DNA of 64,000 nt, from positions 1 to 64,000 of the forward strand of contig NZ_JBJKOP010000040.1 of assembly GCF_046707225.1 (NCBI RefSeq), in the 5' to 3' direction. Positions 51,178-59,629 of this stretch are shown here, in pieces (position 1 is the first letter of the stretch; each line of letters begins with the position of its first letter). Source of the DNA: Caproicibacter sp046707225. Lineage in GTDB: Bacteria; Bacillota; Clostridia; Oscillospirales; Acutalibacteraceae. The translations under genes were made by a program, and so were the position numbers. The notes beneath the pieces are model-generated. The model searched no databases, was not told the origin of the DNA, and saw nothing but the letters and a program-made list of their open reading frames with translations.

Positions 51178-51760
51178 AAAAGCAAAGCAGGAGGAAAAAC
51201 AGCGAGCCTCCACCCGGCAGCTCATCGGTACCAAGGAAATCACTGAATACAGCCTGCAGACCTATGGGCATGGGGAGCTTGTGTATTTCATCATCAAGCC
51301 CAGCAACATATCGGTGCTTTCCGAGGCCAGCATCAGCACCCGCATCTATGCCTTGATGACGGTTCTCAAGGGAATCGCCGAAATCGAGATTTTGTGCTTA
51401 AACAGCCGGGAAAACTTCGAGGACAATAAGCGGTTTCTCCGCAGCCGCATGGAGCAGGAGCAGAATCCCGTGGTACGAAAGCTCCTTGAAAAAGACCTGT
51501 CCTTTCTTGATCGGATACAGGTGCAGATGGCCACCGCAAGGGAATTTTTAATCATGATCCGCCTGTGGAATGAAAAAGAAAAAGAGGTGTTCCCATACCT
51601 GTCTCGCATTGAGAAGTCCCTGAAAGAACAGGGCTTCTCCGTCAAGCGAGCGGACAAGGAGGATATCAAGCGCATCCTTGCGGTTTATTTTGAGCAGAAT
51701 GTCACGACCGAAAAATTCGAGGATTTCGATGGCGAGAGATGGGTTATTTGGAACGAATAG
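51170..51760 (+). CDS. Conserved conjugation protein upstream of VirB4
   Basis: 196 aa, soluble, helical (STRQLIGTKEITEYSLQTYGHGELVYFIIKPSNISVLSEASISTRIYALMTVLKGIAEIEILCLNSRENFEDNKRFL...). It overlaps PrgI by 8 nt. The C-terminal 38 codons are conserved in the ICE1 remnant at 132-247. It may be the detached N-terminal part of a VirB4/TraE-type ATPase; function otherwise unknown. Confidence 0.65.
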   Translation: MSKKAKQEEKQRASTRQLIGTKEITEYSLQTYGHGELVYFIIKPSNISVLSEASISTRIYALMTVLKGIAEIEILCLNSRENFEDNKRFLRSRMEQEQNPVVRKLLEKDLSFLDRIQVQMATAREFLIMIRLWNEKEKEVFPYLSRIEKSLKEQGFSVKRADKEDIKRILAVYFEQNVTTEKFEDFDGERWVIWNE

Positions 51761-51766
51761 AAAAAT

Positions 51767-51803
51767 GGGAAGTCAAGAGGGTGTTCTTGACTTCCCGTTT
51801 TTA
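51767..51803 (+). terminator. Strong terminator after the 196-aa gene
   Basis: Perfect 12-bp stem GGGAAGTCAAGA/TCTTGACTTCCC with a 6-nt loop followed by GTTTTTA, inside what should be one conjugation transcript. Confidence 0.85.
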
Positions 51804-51840
51804 ACTCCCTATCTTGCTTGTTATATAAGCACTACAAAAG

Positions 51841-52269
51841 TTAAAACCATATTGCGTTTTGATCTTTAAATTGTGGTGTTAGGCTATTTTGATAGGGATT
51901 ATAGTTATTTATGTTACATCCAAATTCTTTTAAAAAGCATATTTTTTCATCCTGTGTCCACTGGATAAGGGAAATACCGTCAAATTCTTCTATTCTGCCA
52001 TCCACCATAGTGTTTTTAAAATACCATTCAACTAACGTTTGGTCTTCTTTATGGAAAAATTGCTTTACATTCCACGCAAGTACGCTTCCACGGTTATTCC
52101 ATTCTGTAAACCAATGTTTGATTAGTTCACTACCTTTATATTTTGGTCCCCAACTTTCAATATAAATTGCATCATATGAAAAAATATCTGCAATCCCTAA
52201 ATCTTGTTTTTGCAGCCACATATCAAACCAAAGTCTGATAGTTTTTTCTCTACTTTGTATAGGAATCAT
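51841..52269 (-). CDS. SnoaL/NTF2-like protein (cargo)
   Basis: 142 aa: TIRLWFDMWLQKQDLGIADIFSYDAIYIESWGPKYKGSELIKHWFTEWNNRGSVLAWNVKQFFHKEDQTLVEWYFKNTMVDGRIEEFDGISLIQWTQDEKICFLKEF fits the SnoaL-like NTF2 fold. It is on the minus strand with a GGAGG RBS and is AT-rich against its neighbours. It splits the conserved prgI-196aa / virB4 order exactly where ICE1 carries DUF6119. Substrate unknown. Confidence 0.75.
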   Translation of the reverse strand: MIPIQSREKTIRLWFDMWLQKQDLGIADIFSYDAIYIESWGPKYKGSELIKHWFTEWNNRGSVLAWNVKQFFHKEDQTLVEWYFKNTMVDGRIEEFDGISLIQWTQDEKICFLKEFGCNINNYNPYQNSLTPQFKDQNAIWF

Positions 52270-52344
52270 TTTTCAGCCTCCTCGTATCTGTCGTGTACAG
52301 TAATTATATCTCACTTCTCTATCAAAGTGAACCATTTTACTTGG

Positions 52345-52370
52345 AGCCGTCACAAACGTGGCGGCTTTTC
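52345..52370 (+). terminator. Hairpin upstream of virB4 (ICE2)
   Basis: AGCCGTCAC/GTGGCGGCT stem (one T-G pair) with loop AAAC followed by TTTTC, 39 nt before the virB4 start; homologous to 2613-2640. Confidence 0.75.
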
Positions 52371-52409
52371 CTATATCCAAAATCAAAATACAGAAAGGAA
52401 GAAACGCCA

Positions 52410-54239
52410 ATGGCAAGAAAAAGAAAGCCCCAATCACCGCCACAGGAGGATGCCAGAATCCAAGAATTTCTGGATATGGTTGCCCCCTCGGTGGTCAAAT
52501 TCAACACCGACCACTTCATCTGCGGGAACACTTACCGTTGCGTTTGGGCGCTGCGGGAGTACCCCACCGCCACTGAGGAACAGGCCATTCTCCGCCACTT
52601 GGGAGAAAAGGATGGCGTGACCCTGCGTATCTATACCCGCCATGTCACGCCGGTGGAGGAAAAGAAAATCATCAGCAACGCCGCCAATAAAAACCGCCTG
52701 AGTAAATCCAACACCAACGATCTGCAGCAGACCGTCATGGCTGAAAGCAATCTGCAGGATGTAGCCACCATCGTGGCGCAGGCGCATCGGAATCGGGAAC
52801 CCTTCATCCACTCGGCTGTGTACATCGAGCTGTCCGCACATGATCTGGATCAACTAAAGCTGTTGCAGACAGAAGTCATGACCGAGCTGATCCGCTCTAA
52901 GCTCAATGTAGACAGACTGATGCTCCGCCAGCAGCAGGGCTTCCAATGCGTGATGCCCAGCGGTTTTAATGTGTTTCGTTATCAGTTCGAGCGTGTTCTC
53001 CCGGCCTCCAGTGTGGCGAACCTCTATCCCTTTAATTACTCAGGTAAAACAGATGCAAACGGCTTTTATGTGGGGAGGGATAAGTTCGGCAGCAATGTGC
53101 TGGTGGATTTCAATAAGCGAGCCGATGACAAGACCAATGCAAACATCCTGATTCTCGGCAATTCCGGTCAGGGAAAGTCGTATCTTCTCAAGCTCATCCT
53201 GTGCAATCTGCGGGAATCAGGCATGAATATAACCGCACTCGATCCTGAAATGGAGTACGAGGATCTGACCAACAACCTCGGTGGCTGCTTCATTGACCTC
53301 ATGTCTGGCGAATTCATCATCAATGTGTTGGAGCCGAAAACATGGGATGAAAACGGCAGCCCGGAGGATAAGGATGCCCCGCAGACCTTCCGCATCAGCA
53401 GCAAGCTCAGTCAGCATATTTCCTTTCTCAAGGACTTTTTCAGAACTTATAAGGACTTTACTGACCGGGAGATCGACACCATCGAAATCATGCTGCAGAA
53501 GCTGTACGCAAAGTTCGGCATCAGCGACAGTACCAAGTTCGACCGGCTAACTGCCAAGGACTATCCCATCCTGTCGGATCTGTATGCGCTGATTGAAGAA
53601 GAATACAAAGCCTTTGACGAGAACAGCCGCCAGCTTTACACCGCAGAGCTTTTACAGAATATCCTGCTGGGACTGCACTCCATCTGCAAGGGTGCGGAGT
53701 CGAAATTCTTTGACGGACATACCAATATCACCGATTCCAGCTTTGTGACCTTTGGGGTGAAAGGATTATTACAGGCAAGCAAAAGCCTGAAAAACGCCCT
53801 GCTGTTCAACATTTTATCCTACATGAGCAACGAGCTTCTGACCAACGGAAACACCGCCGCCAGCATCGATGAATTCTACCTGTTCCTCACCAATCTCACC
53901 GCCGTTGAGTACGTCCGCAACTTTTCCAAGCGTGTGCGTAAAAAGGATTCGGCGGTAATCATCGCCTCGCAGAATCTGGAGGACTTCAACATCGAGGGCA
54001 TCCGGGAATATACCAAGCCCCTGTTCAGCATCCCTACTCATCAGTTCCTGTTTAACGCCGGAAATATTGATGCCAAGTTCTATATTGACACCCTCCAGTT
54101 GGAGCAGAGCGAATACAACCTGATCCGTTACCCGCAGCGTGGCGTGTGTCTCTACAAATGCGGCAACGAGCGGTATAACCTGATGGTGAACGCTCCGGAG
54201 CATAAGGCGAAGTTGTTCGGAAAGGCAGGTGGCCGTTAA
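52410..54239 (+). CDS. virB4: VirB4-type conjugation ATPase (ICE2)
   Basis: 609 aa, closely similar over its full length to the ICE1 copy (2678-4552). Walker A GNSGQGKS, ALDPEMEYEDL, and the C-terminal ASQNLEDFN, FLFNAGNIDAKFYID and RYPQRGVCLYKCGNERYN blocks are intact. ATG 52410 follows GAAAGGAAG. It powers transfer and assembly at the membrane. It lacks the ~18-residue insert of the ICE1 copy. Confidence 0.92.
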   Translation: MARKRKPQSPPQEDARIQEFLDMVAPSVVKFNTDHFICGNTYRCVWALREYPTATEEQAILRHLGEKDGVTLRIYTRHVTPVEEKKIISNAANKNRLSKSNTNDLQQTVMAESNLQDVATIVAQAHRNREPFIHSAVYIELSAHDLDQLKLLQTEVMTELIRSKLNVDRLMLRQQQGFQCVMPSGFNVFRYQFERVLPASSVANLYPFNYSGKTDANGFYVGRDKFGSNVLVDFNKRADDKTNANILILGNSGQGKSYLLKLILCNLRESGMNITALDPEMEYEDLTNNLGGCFIDLMSGEFIINVLEPKTWDENGSPEDKDAPQTFRISSKLSQHISFLKDFFRTYKDFTDREIDTIEIMLQKLYAKFGISDSTKFDRLTAKDYPILSDLYALIEEEYKAFDENSRQLYTAELLQNILLGLHSICKGAESKFFDGHTNITDSSFVTFGVKGLLQASKSLKNALLFNILSYMSNELLTNGNTAASIDEFYLFLTNLTAVEYVRNFSKRVRKKDSAVIIASQNLEDFNIEGIREYTKPLFSIPTHQFLFNAGNIDAKFYIDTLQLEQSEYNLIRYPQRGVCLYKCGNERYNLMVNAPEHKAKLFGKAGGR

Positions 54240-54254
54240 TGGGAGGTGAGAAAA

Positions 54255-55298
54255 ATGGACATGAAAGATCAGCGCTTCGGTATTGAGGTGGAGCTGACCG
54301 GCATCACCCGTAAAGCTGCCGCCGATATTGCTGCCGCTTATTTTGGTACAACGGCTGTGTATGACGGCAGTTATTACGACACCTACGCCGCTATCGACTC
54401 CCAAGGCCGCAAGTGGAAATTTATGAGCGATGCCAGCATAACACCACAGAGAAAAAACGGCAGACAGACCGTCGCAGCATCGGATGAATACAAAACCGAG
54501 ATGGTCAGCCCCATCTGCCGCTGGGAGGACATCGAAAAAGTGCAGGAGCTGGTGCGAAAGCTCCGAGAGGCCGGTGCCATTGCCAACAGCTCCTGCGGCA
54601 TCCATGTTCATGTGGATGCCTCTCCCTTTGATGCGAATACTTTGCGGAATATCACCAACATCATGGCCGCCAAGGAGGACTTGATCTATAAAGCGCTTCA
54701 GGTATCGGTAGCAAGACAGCATCGCTGGTGCAAGCCGGTGGACAACCGGTTTCTGGAGGAGCTGAACCGCAGAAAGCCCCGGACACTGGATCAGGTCGGT
54801 CGCATTTGGTACAACGGCGAGAGCCGCAGCAACATCCACTATGATGACAGCCGGTACCACTGCCTGAATCTTCATTCAGTGTTCCAGAAAGGTACGGTGG
54901 AGTTCCGTTTGTTCAACGGAACCACCCATGCCGGAAAAATCAAGGCCTACATCCAACTGTGCATGGCAATCTCCGCACAGGCGCTCAATCAACGCTGCGC
55001 CAGCCGAACCAAGACGCAGACCACCAACGAGAAGTACACCTTTCGCACTTGGCTGCTGCGCTTGGGGCTGATTGGGGATGAATTCAAAACTGCTCGTGAG
55101 CATCTGCTGAAGAATCTGGACGGCTGCATTGCTTGGCGTGATCCGGCGCAGGCAGAAAAACAAAAGGAACGGATGCGGCAGAAAAAAGAAAAAGAGCTGG
55201 AGCAGGCACGGCAGGCTTCCACAGAAGCCCAGCCCACCGCTCCCGAACCAACCGAAGCCGAGGCAGAAAATGCCCCGGCTTTTACTATGCATATGTAA
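54255..55298 (+). CDS. Putative amidoligase
   Basis: 347 aa. RFGIEVELTGI at the N-terminus, the SCGIHVHVDASPF motif, and a segment HCLNLHSVFQKGTVEFRLFNGTTHAGKIKAYIQL are those of the amidoligase family (glutamine synthetase/GCS-like fold) that joins amino groups to carboxylates using ATP. A charged coiled coil and Pro/Glu tail end the protein. ATG 54255 has GGGAGG 8 nt upstream. It is followed by a gamma-glutamylcyclotransferase gene, a known pairing suggesting peptide tagging or cell-wall modification. Confidence 0.85.
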   Translation: MDMKDQRFGIEVELTGITRKAAADIAAAYFGTTAVYDGSYYDTYAAIDSQGRKWKFMSDASITPQRKNGRQTVAASDEYKTEMVSPICRWEDIEKVQELVRKLREAGAIANSSCGIHVHVDASPFDANTLRNITNIMAAKEDLIYKALQVSVARQHRWCKPVDNRFLEELNRRKPRTLDQVGRIWYNGESRSNIHYDDSRYHCLNLHSVFQKGTVEFRLFNGTTHAGKIKAYIQLCMAISAQALNQRCASRTKTQTTNEKYTFRTWLLRLGLIGDEFKTAREHLLKNLDGCIAWRDPAQAEKQKERMRQKKEKELEQARQASTEAQPTAPEPTEAEAENAPAFTMHM

Positions 55299-55324
55299 AT
55301 TTATGTGAATGTAAGGAGGAAACC

Positions 55325-55828
55325 ATGACGAAAAACCGCTTATACATTGCCTATGGCAGCAATCTTCATCTGCCGCAGATGGCATTCCGCTGCCCCACCG
55401 CCAAGGTGGTGGGAGCCAGCGAGGTCAAGGGATATGAGCTGCTGTTCCGTGGCGGCAGCCGTGGTGCCGTAGCCACCATTGAGCCGCTGGAGGGCAGCTC
55501 CGTGCCTGTGCTTCTATGGAAAATCAGGCCGCAGGATGAGCTTTCCCTTGACCGTTACGAGGGCTACCCGAATTTTTACCGCAAGGAAATGCTGGAGGTA
55601 GAGCTGAACGGCAAGCCGATCAATGCGATGGTGTACATCATGAATGACGGCAGAGAGTTCGGCGCACCCTCGGATTTTTATCTGCACACCATCGCCGAGG
55701 GCTATGAAACCGCAGGCTTTGATACGGATTTTTTGGATCAGGCGGTGGAGAAATCCATCCGACTGGCGCAGGAGCAGCAGGCTGCGGAGGATGCGCAGTT
55801 CAACCTTTGGGAACAGAAATGGTGGTGA
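55325..55828 (+). CDS. Gamma-glutamylcyclotransferase-like protein
   Basis: 167 aa. LYIAYGSNLHLPQMAFRCPTAKVVGASEVKGYELLFRG and SLDRYEGYPNFYRKEMLEV are the GGCT/AIG2 substrate loop (YGSN) and following core; the catalytic Glu is probably in RYEGYP. The family cleaves gamma-glutamyl amides with release of 5-oxoproline and could reverse or trim products of the adjacent amidoligase. AAGGAGG precedes the ATG. Confidence 0.85.
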   Translation: MTKNRLYIAYGSNLHLPQMAFRCPTAKVVGASEVKGYELLFRGGSRGAVATIEPLEGSSVPVLLWKIRPQDELSLDRYEGYPNFYRKEMLEVELNGKPINAMVYIMNDGREFGAPSDFYLHTIAEGYETAGFDTDFLDQAVEKSIRLAQEQQAAEDAQFNLWEQKWW

Positions 55829-55834
55829 TCACCG

Positions 55835-56926
55835 ATGGCAGACCCGGCAACCATTACCCTTGCGGTGAAAGCGGCAATCGCCGCAGTCACTGACAAACGG
55901 ACATGGAAAGCGGTGGGCATGGTAATTGCCGCCATTCTCACCCCGTTTATTTTAATCATCGTTATGATTATGAGCCTGCTGTCCGGTACCGCAGAACATA
56001 ACAATTCCGCTGTAGATCTCACCTTTCACGGCGGGAGTATATCCTCGCAGGTGCCAGCTGAGTACCGGCAGTACATCGAGGATATGCAGGGCAGCTTCTC
56101 TGATTTGGATGAAGCTGTGTCTGAGATTACGCCCATGATCGAAAGCGGCAGCATCGACAGCACCCGCATAAAGTCCATTTTTTATTCTCTGTATTTCGGC
56201 GCTGAAAATCTGCGGATGAACGCTTCCGATTACCGAGCCTTTGTAGATTGCTTCGTCCGGTACGAGGAGCGCACCGTTACCGATGCGGACGGCAACGAAA
56301 CGGAGGAAACCTACACGGTGGCTGTTCCCATTACCGATTTGAATGAAATATATGCAAGCCTTGAAAGCTCCCTCGAAAGAACCATCACAGAGGAAAACAA
56401 GATAAATGCAGCGCAGATTTACAGCCGTGTGCTTTATGGTCACGGACTACCGAGAGATGGAAGCATCGGTGAGGATGAATGGTCTGGCGGCGTGTTTGAC
56501 GGTGAGATTTACACCGGCGGCGGTGATTTTGCCAGTCCCCTTGGAGCTAACTGGCGTAGTATGGTCACCTCAGAATTCGGTTGGAGGCCGAATCCGTTCG
56601 GCGGCGGTGGCGGCGAGGGTCATTCCGGCCTCGACATGGGCGCACCAAAAGGAACACCGATACAGGCCGCCCGCACGGGTGTGGTCAGCTATGTAAAAGA
56701 CTCCGGCAGTAGCGGCTATGGCTACCATGTGGTTATTGATCATGGAGATGGCATGGTCACTTTATATGGTCACTGCTCCAAGGTATATGTGCGTTCCGGG
56801 CAGACGGTACAGCAGGGCGATGTGATTGCCGCCGTAGGCAGCACCGGGCGAAGCACCGGAAACCACCTTCATCTGGAGGTGCGCATCGGCGGTAAGAAAG
56901 TGAATCCAAGACAGTTTTTGCCGTAA
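55835..56926 (+). CDS. M23 peptidase of the conjugation module
   Basis: 363 aa: an N-terminal membrane helix (VGMVIAAILTPFILIIVMIMSLL), a helical middle domain and a C-terminal LytM/M23 zinc peptidase with HSGLDMG (His, Asp) and HLHLEV. It probably cuts peptidoglycan to let the secretion channel through the wall, the VirB1-like role. A Gly-rich linker precedes the peptidase domain. It starts 6 nt after the GGCT gene. Confidence 0.85.
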   Translation: MADPATITLAVKAAIAAVTDKRTWKAVGMVIAAILTPFILIIVMIMSLLSGTAEHNNSAVDLTFHGGSISSQVPAEYRQYIEDMQGSFSDLDEAVSEITPMIESGSIDSTRIKSIFYSLYFGAENLRMNASDYRAFVDCFVRYEERTVTDADGNETEETYTVAVPITDLNEIYASLESSLERTITEENKINAAQIYSRVLYGHGLPRDGSIGEDEWSGGVFDGEIYTGGGDFASPLGANWRSMVTSEFGWRPNPFGGGGGEGHSGLDMGAPKGTPIQAARTGVVSYVKDSGSSGYGYHVVIDHGDGMVTLYGHCSKVYVRSGQTVQQGDVIAAVGSTGRSTGNHLHLEVRIGGKKVNPRQFLP

Positions 56927-56941
56927 AGGAGGCGGCATGAT

Positions 56942-57565
56942 ATGAAAGCAATCTTTGAAAGAAAGCCCTCGGATTTTGATCTTCGGAGCTTTGAAGTATC
57001 GAAAACCCTACGGCTTCCCGCTGAAGTTTTTGAAGCTGTGCTGGAAAATTCTCAGCGGGAGTATGCCTTTATTCAGGAAAATATAGAGCATATGCACTGC
57101 GACAGCAGCGGTGTGTATCACTGCCTGCTGCTTACCGGCGAGGGCAGAAACGACGGACTGCTGGTGGAATCGGAGGGCTACGGCTACTGCCGGTATGCCT
57201 CCTATGTTCCCAATATTTCTGGGCTGATCGCCCCGGTCAGTAGGCTGAAAGATTTGCTCCGCACCCGCTGGGAGAATCTCCATCTGCTCCTCAAGGATGT
57301 GGAGGTGCAGCCTGCCACCATCGTGGAGTTGGATGAACACACTCTGACCGATGCCGGGAAAGCGGCATGGGCTGATGTTTTGGATGCCGAGGTGGTCAGG
57401 ATTTACAACGGCTACTACGGCTTGCAGATGGAGCTGGACAAGGTGAAGCCCTCCCGCTTAGAGGAATTCTCCGTCATGCTTGCTGGGTACTGCCCGGTAT
57501 CTGACTATGAAAAATGGGTGACACAAGAGAGTGATACACTCTCTCAGTCACTCGAAATGAAATGA
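56942..57565 (+). CDS. Conserved ICE protein (DUF6329-like)
   Basis: 207 aa, soluble (LRLPAEVFEAVLENSQREYAFIQENIEHMHCDSSGVYHCLLLTGEGRNDGLLVESEGYGYCRYASYVPNISGLI...). AGGAGG precedes the ATG. No enzymatic motif recognised; it resembles proteins recurrent in Clostridia ICEs. Confidence 0.6.
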   Translation: MKAIFERKPSDFDLRSFEVSKTLRLPAEVFEAVLENSQREYAFIQENIEHMHCDSSGVYHCLLLTGEGRNDGLLVESEGYGYCRYASYVPNISGLIAPVSRLKDLLRTRWENLHLLLKDVEVQPATIVELDEHTLTDAGKAAWADVLDAEVVRIYNGYYGLQMELDKVKPSRLEEFSVMLAGYCPVSDYEKWVTQESDTLSQSLEMK

Positions 57566-57584
57566 TAAAATGGAGGAAACTACG

Positions 57585-57833
57585 ATGAAAAAAGCAACAC
57601 TGGCCATCAGCTTTGACAGCAAGAAACTGGATGCCCTGACCTATCATATGGCCAAAAAAGATACGGATTTGCAGACGGAGCTGGAGGATACCGTCCAGAA
57701 GCTTTATGAAAAGCACGTTCCGCAGACCACCCGTGAGTACATTGACGATAAGCTCTCCCGTGAGTCTGCTGCAAAACTCAAAAGACCGGTTCGCCCTGTT
57801 GCGACTGGCGGTTCTGATAACAGACTGACATAA
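57585..57833 (+). CDS. Small ICE protein (DUF6103-like)
   Basis: 82 aa, charged, helical: ISFDSKKLDALTYHMAKKDTDLQTELEDTVQKLYEKHVPQTTREYIDDKL. ATG 57585 has TGGAGG upstream. Often next to relaxosome genes in such elements; possible DNA-binding accessory factor. Confidence 0.65.
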   Translation: MKKATLAISFDSKKLDALTYHMAKKDTDLQTELEDTVQKLYEKHVPQTTREYIDDKLSRESAAKLKRPVRPVATGGSDNRLT

Positions 57834-57989
57834 GCAGAAACGCTGTCTGGGCATGTGGGCGGCGGTGTTGCCCTGTGTGACCTTTTGGCGGTCAGAGTGG
57901 CATCCTGACACCAATGAGTTTCATATTGCCCACGTTGCGCCCGTGTGGAGAGAATGTGAGAAAGCCCCAAATGCGGCGATAAATCCTCA

Positions 57990-58150
57990 GAATGAGAGCG
58001 TTCCGGTAGGGTCGAAAGTGGTGCAGGTTAAAGGAGTTATGCTGCTTTGGCAGCATAACTCCCCTGAACACCGACCGGCAAAGCCGTTCGGGGATTGCGA
58101 AGTTACATAACTTTCTGCCCGAAGGCCCGATTTGTTATGCTGGTTTCAGC
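57990..58150. other. Candidate origin of transfer (oriT)
   Basis: A non-coding 394-bp gap (57834-58227) lies upstream of the RHH/relaxosome gene. It contains a perfect 13-bp inverted repeat GGAGTTATGCTGC/GCAGCATAACTCC (58033-58062), a palindrome AAGTTACATAACTT (58100-58113), a GGC/GCC dyad near 58073, and a further GTTATGCTG copy at 58134. Clustered dyads and repeats beside an RHH gene fit an oriT; no nic site can be named. Confidence 0.5.
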
Positions 58151-58227
58151 AAAAGACAAGGAAAACCGGGATTTTCCGGAACTTCCACTGCATAAAGGGG
58201 CAATATTCACAGAGAAAAGGAGGCAAT

Positions 58228-58641
58228 ATGGCAAAGGCACCTGAAAAAGTCCGCACCGGCTTTTATATAGAAAAAGAAGTGCTGGATCGGTGCGATGAGC
58301 TGCTGGAGCAGGCCAATGTGAAATCCCGAAATGAGTTCGTCACTGAGGCGCTGAAGTTTTACTGCGGATATCTCACCTCGCAGAAAATAGAAAACTATCT
58401 GCTGCAGAGTTTATCCTCCGTCCTCGTCAGCGCCATCCGGGATACGGAAAATCGTCTGGCCAGAATGGATTTCAAAATCGCCACCGAGCTGTCCAAGCTT
58501 TCTCATGTGGTGGCTTATACCCATGCGGTTGACGAGCAGGCTCTTCAAAGCCTACACTTAAAATGTGTGGAAGAAGTAAAACGGATCAACGGTGCGGTTG
58601 ATTTCGAGGATGCATATAACTACCAAAAGCGGCGAACCTAA
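58228..58641 (+). CDS. Ribbon-helix-helix relaxosome protein
   Basis: 137 aa. VRTGFYIEKEVLDRCDELLEQANVKSRNEFVTEALKFYCGYL is a MetJ/Arc/CopG-type RHH motif, followed by a long helical region. ATG 58228 has AAAGGAGG. It should bind the adjacent candidate oriT and recruit the relaxase. Confidence 0.78.
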   Translation: MAKAPEKVRTGFYIEKEVLDRCDELLEQANVKSRNEFVTEALKFYCGYLTSQKIENYLLQSLSSVLVSAIRDTENRLARMDFKIATELSKLSHVVAYTHAVDEQALQSLHLKCVEEVKRINGAVDFEDAYNYQKRRT

Positions 58642-58745
58642 AATTGTAAGATTAATTTGTTTCTTTTGGATATGGACTATGAAAGCATATCCGTTTATAT
58701 GTTGGTGTACAGCGTTGTAGTGCCGGGAAAGGAGGGAAACGTACA

Positions 58746-59033
58746 ATGGAGAAAAGTGAAATCTTTGAATCAGTCATCCGAGATCTGACGGAAGTTGCTA
58801 TCGAAAAGCGCAAAGAAGCACTGGATGACAGCGAGCTGCAGCTCTATTCTGAGGTAAAGGCTCTTAGTTCTCAGGCTCAAGAGATTGTCAATTCACTGCC
58901 GGAAGATCAGCAGAAAATTCTTACCGATTATTTTGAGAAAACAAACCTCATTGCCGATCACGAATGCCAGCATCTCTATGTGCAGGGTGCAAAGGATTGT
59001 GTGGAGTTGCTCAAAAAGCTGGGTGCGTTGTAG
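58746..59033 (+). CDS. 95-aa conserved ICE protein of unknown function
   Basis: Paralogue of 336-620: MEKSEIFESVIRDLTEVAIEKRKEALDDSELQLYSEVKALSSQAQEIVN...YVQGAKDCVELLKKL. Helical, charged, no membrane segment. AGGAGG precedes the ATG. It is followed by an AT-rich two-gene cassette. Confidence 0.72.
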   Translation: MEKSEIFESVIRDLTEVAIEKRKEALDDSELQLYSEVKALSSQAQEIVNSLPEDQQKILTDYFEKTNLIADHECQHLYVQGAKDCVELLKKLGAL

Positions 59034-59149
59034 GAAACATAGGTAGGCGGTCTCTGCGGGAGCGGAGGCCGTTTTACATATTGGTGGTGAAATTTGGCAG
59101 TGGAGGTGGTATAATTATATTTAAATTACAAACTAAGAGGTGAAGCCAA

Positions 59150-59590
59150 ATGGAAAATATATTTAAACAAGATAAATATACATTTAAAGAACTGCCATCT
59201 CAAAAAGGAGGCAGAACATACCGCGTCAAGTGTGTTGAAACAGGGGAAGAAAAAGACAGCTTTATCAGCTATACTGATGCGGCTGGACTTCTTATAAGTA
59301 CTTATAATTTTGCTGATCAAATTATAGAATCCAATAGTCAGAATAAAGACTACATAGAAAAAATATTTCATCAGCTATTAGGTAAAAAGAAAAGTCAGTG
59401 TTCCAGTTTAGTTAGGGAGGAGATTGCTCCTTCTGGACAGATTCAAGGTGTAATTACACAAATCAAAAGCGATGATAAGCTGGAGACAAAACTGAAATAT
59501 CAAACCGAATATTTTGATATTCAGGTATTGTTTGAAAATGGACTTATGCGTGGAGCTACAAAAATAGAAGTTACAAGACGAAATGATTAA
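59150..59590 (+). CDS. Unknown AT-rich cargo gene 1
   Basis: 146 aa (DKYTFKELPSQKGGRTYRVKCVETGEEKDSFISYTDAAGLLISTYNFADQIIE...FDIQVLFENGLMRGATKIEVTRRND). Start has AGAGGTGAA. GC content is visibly lower than that of the flanking conjugation genes. No family recognised; no signal peptide or membrane helix. It is 39 nt upstream of the second cassette gene, so a two-gene operon is likely. Confidence 0.6.
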   Translation: MENIFKQDKYTFKELPSQKGGRTYRVKCVETGEEKDSFISYTDAAGLLISTYNFADQIIESNSQNKDYIEKIFHQLLGKKKSQCSSLVREEIAPSGQIQGVITQIKSDDKLETKLKYQTEYFDIQVLFENGLMRGATKIEVTRRND

Positions 59591-59629
59591 CTTATTGAAA
59601 GAGCTTATATAAAAATTGGAGAGGCAAAA

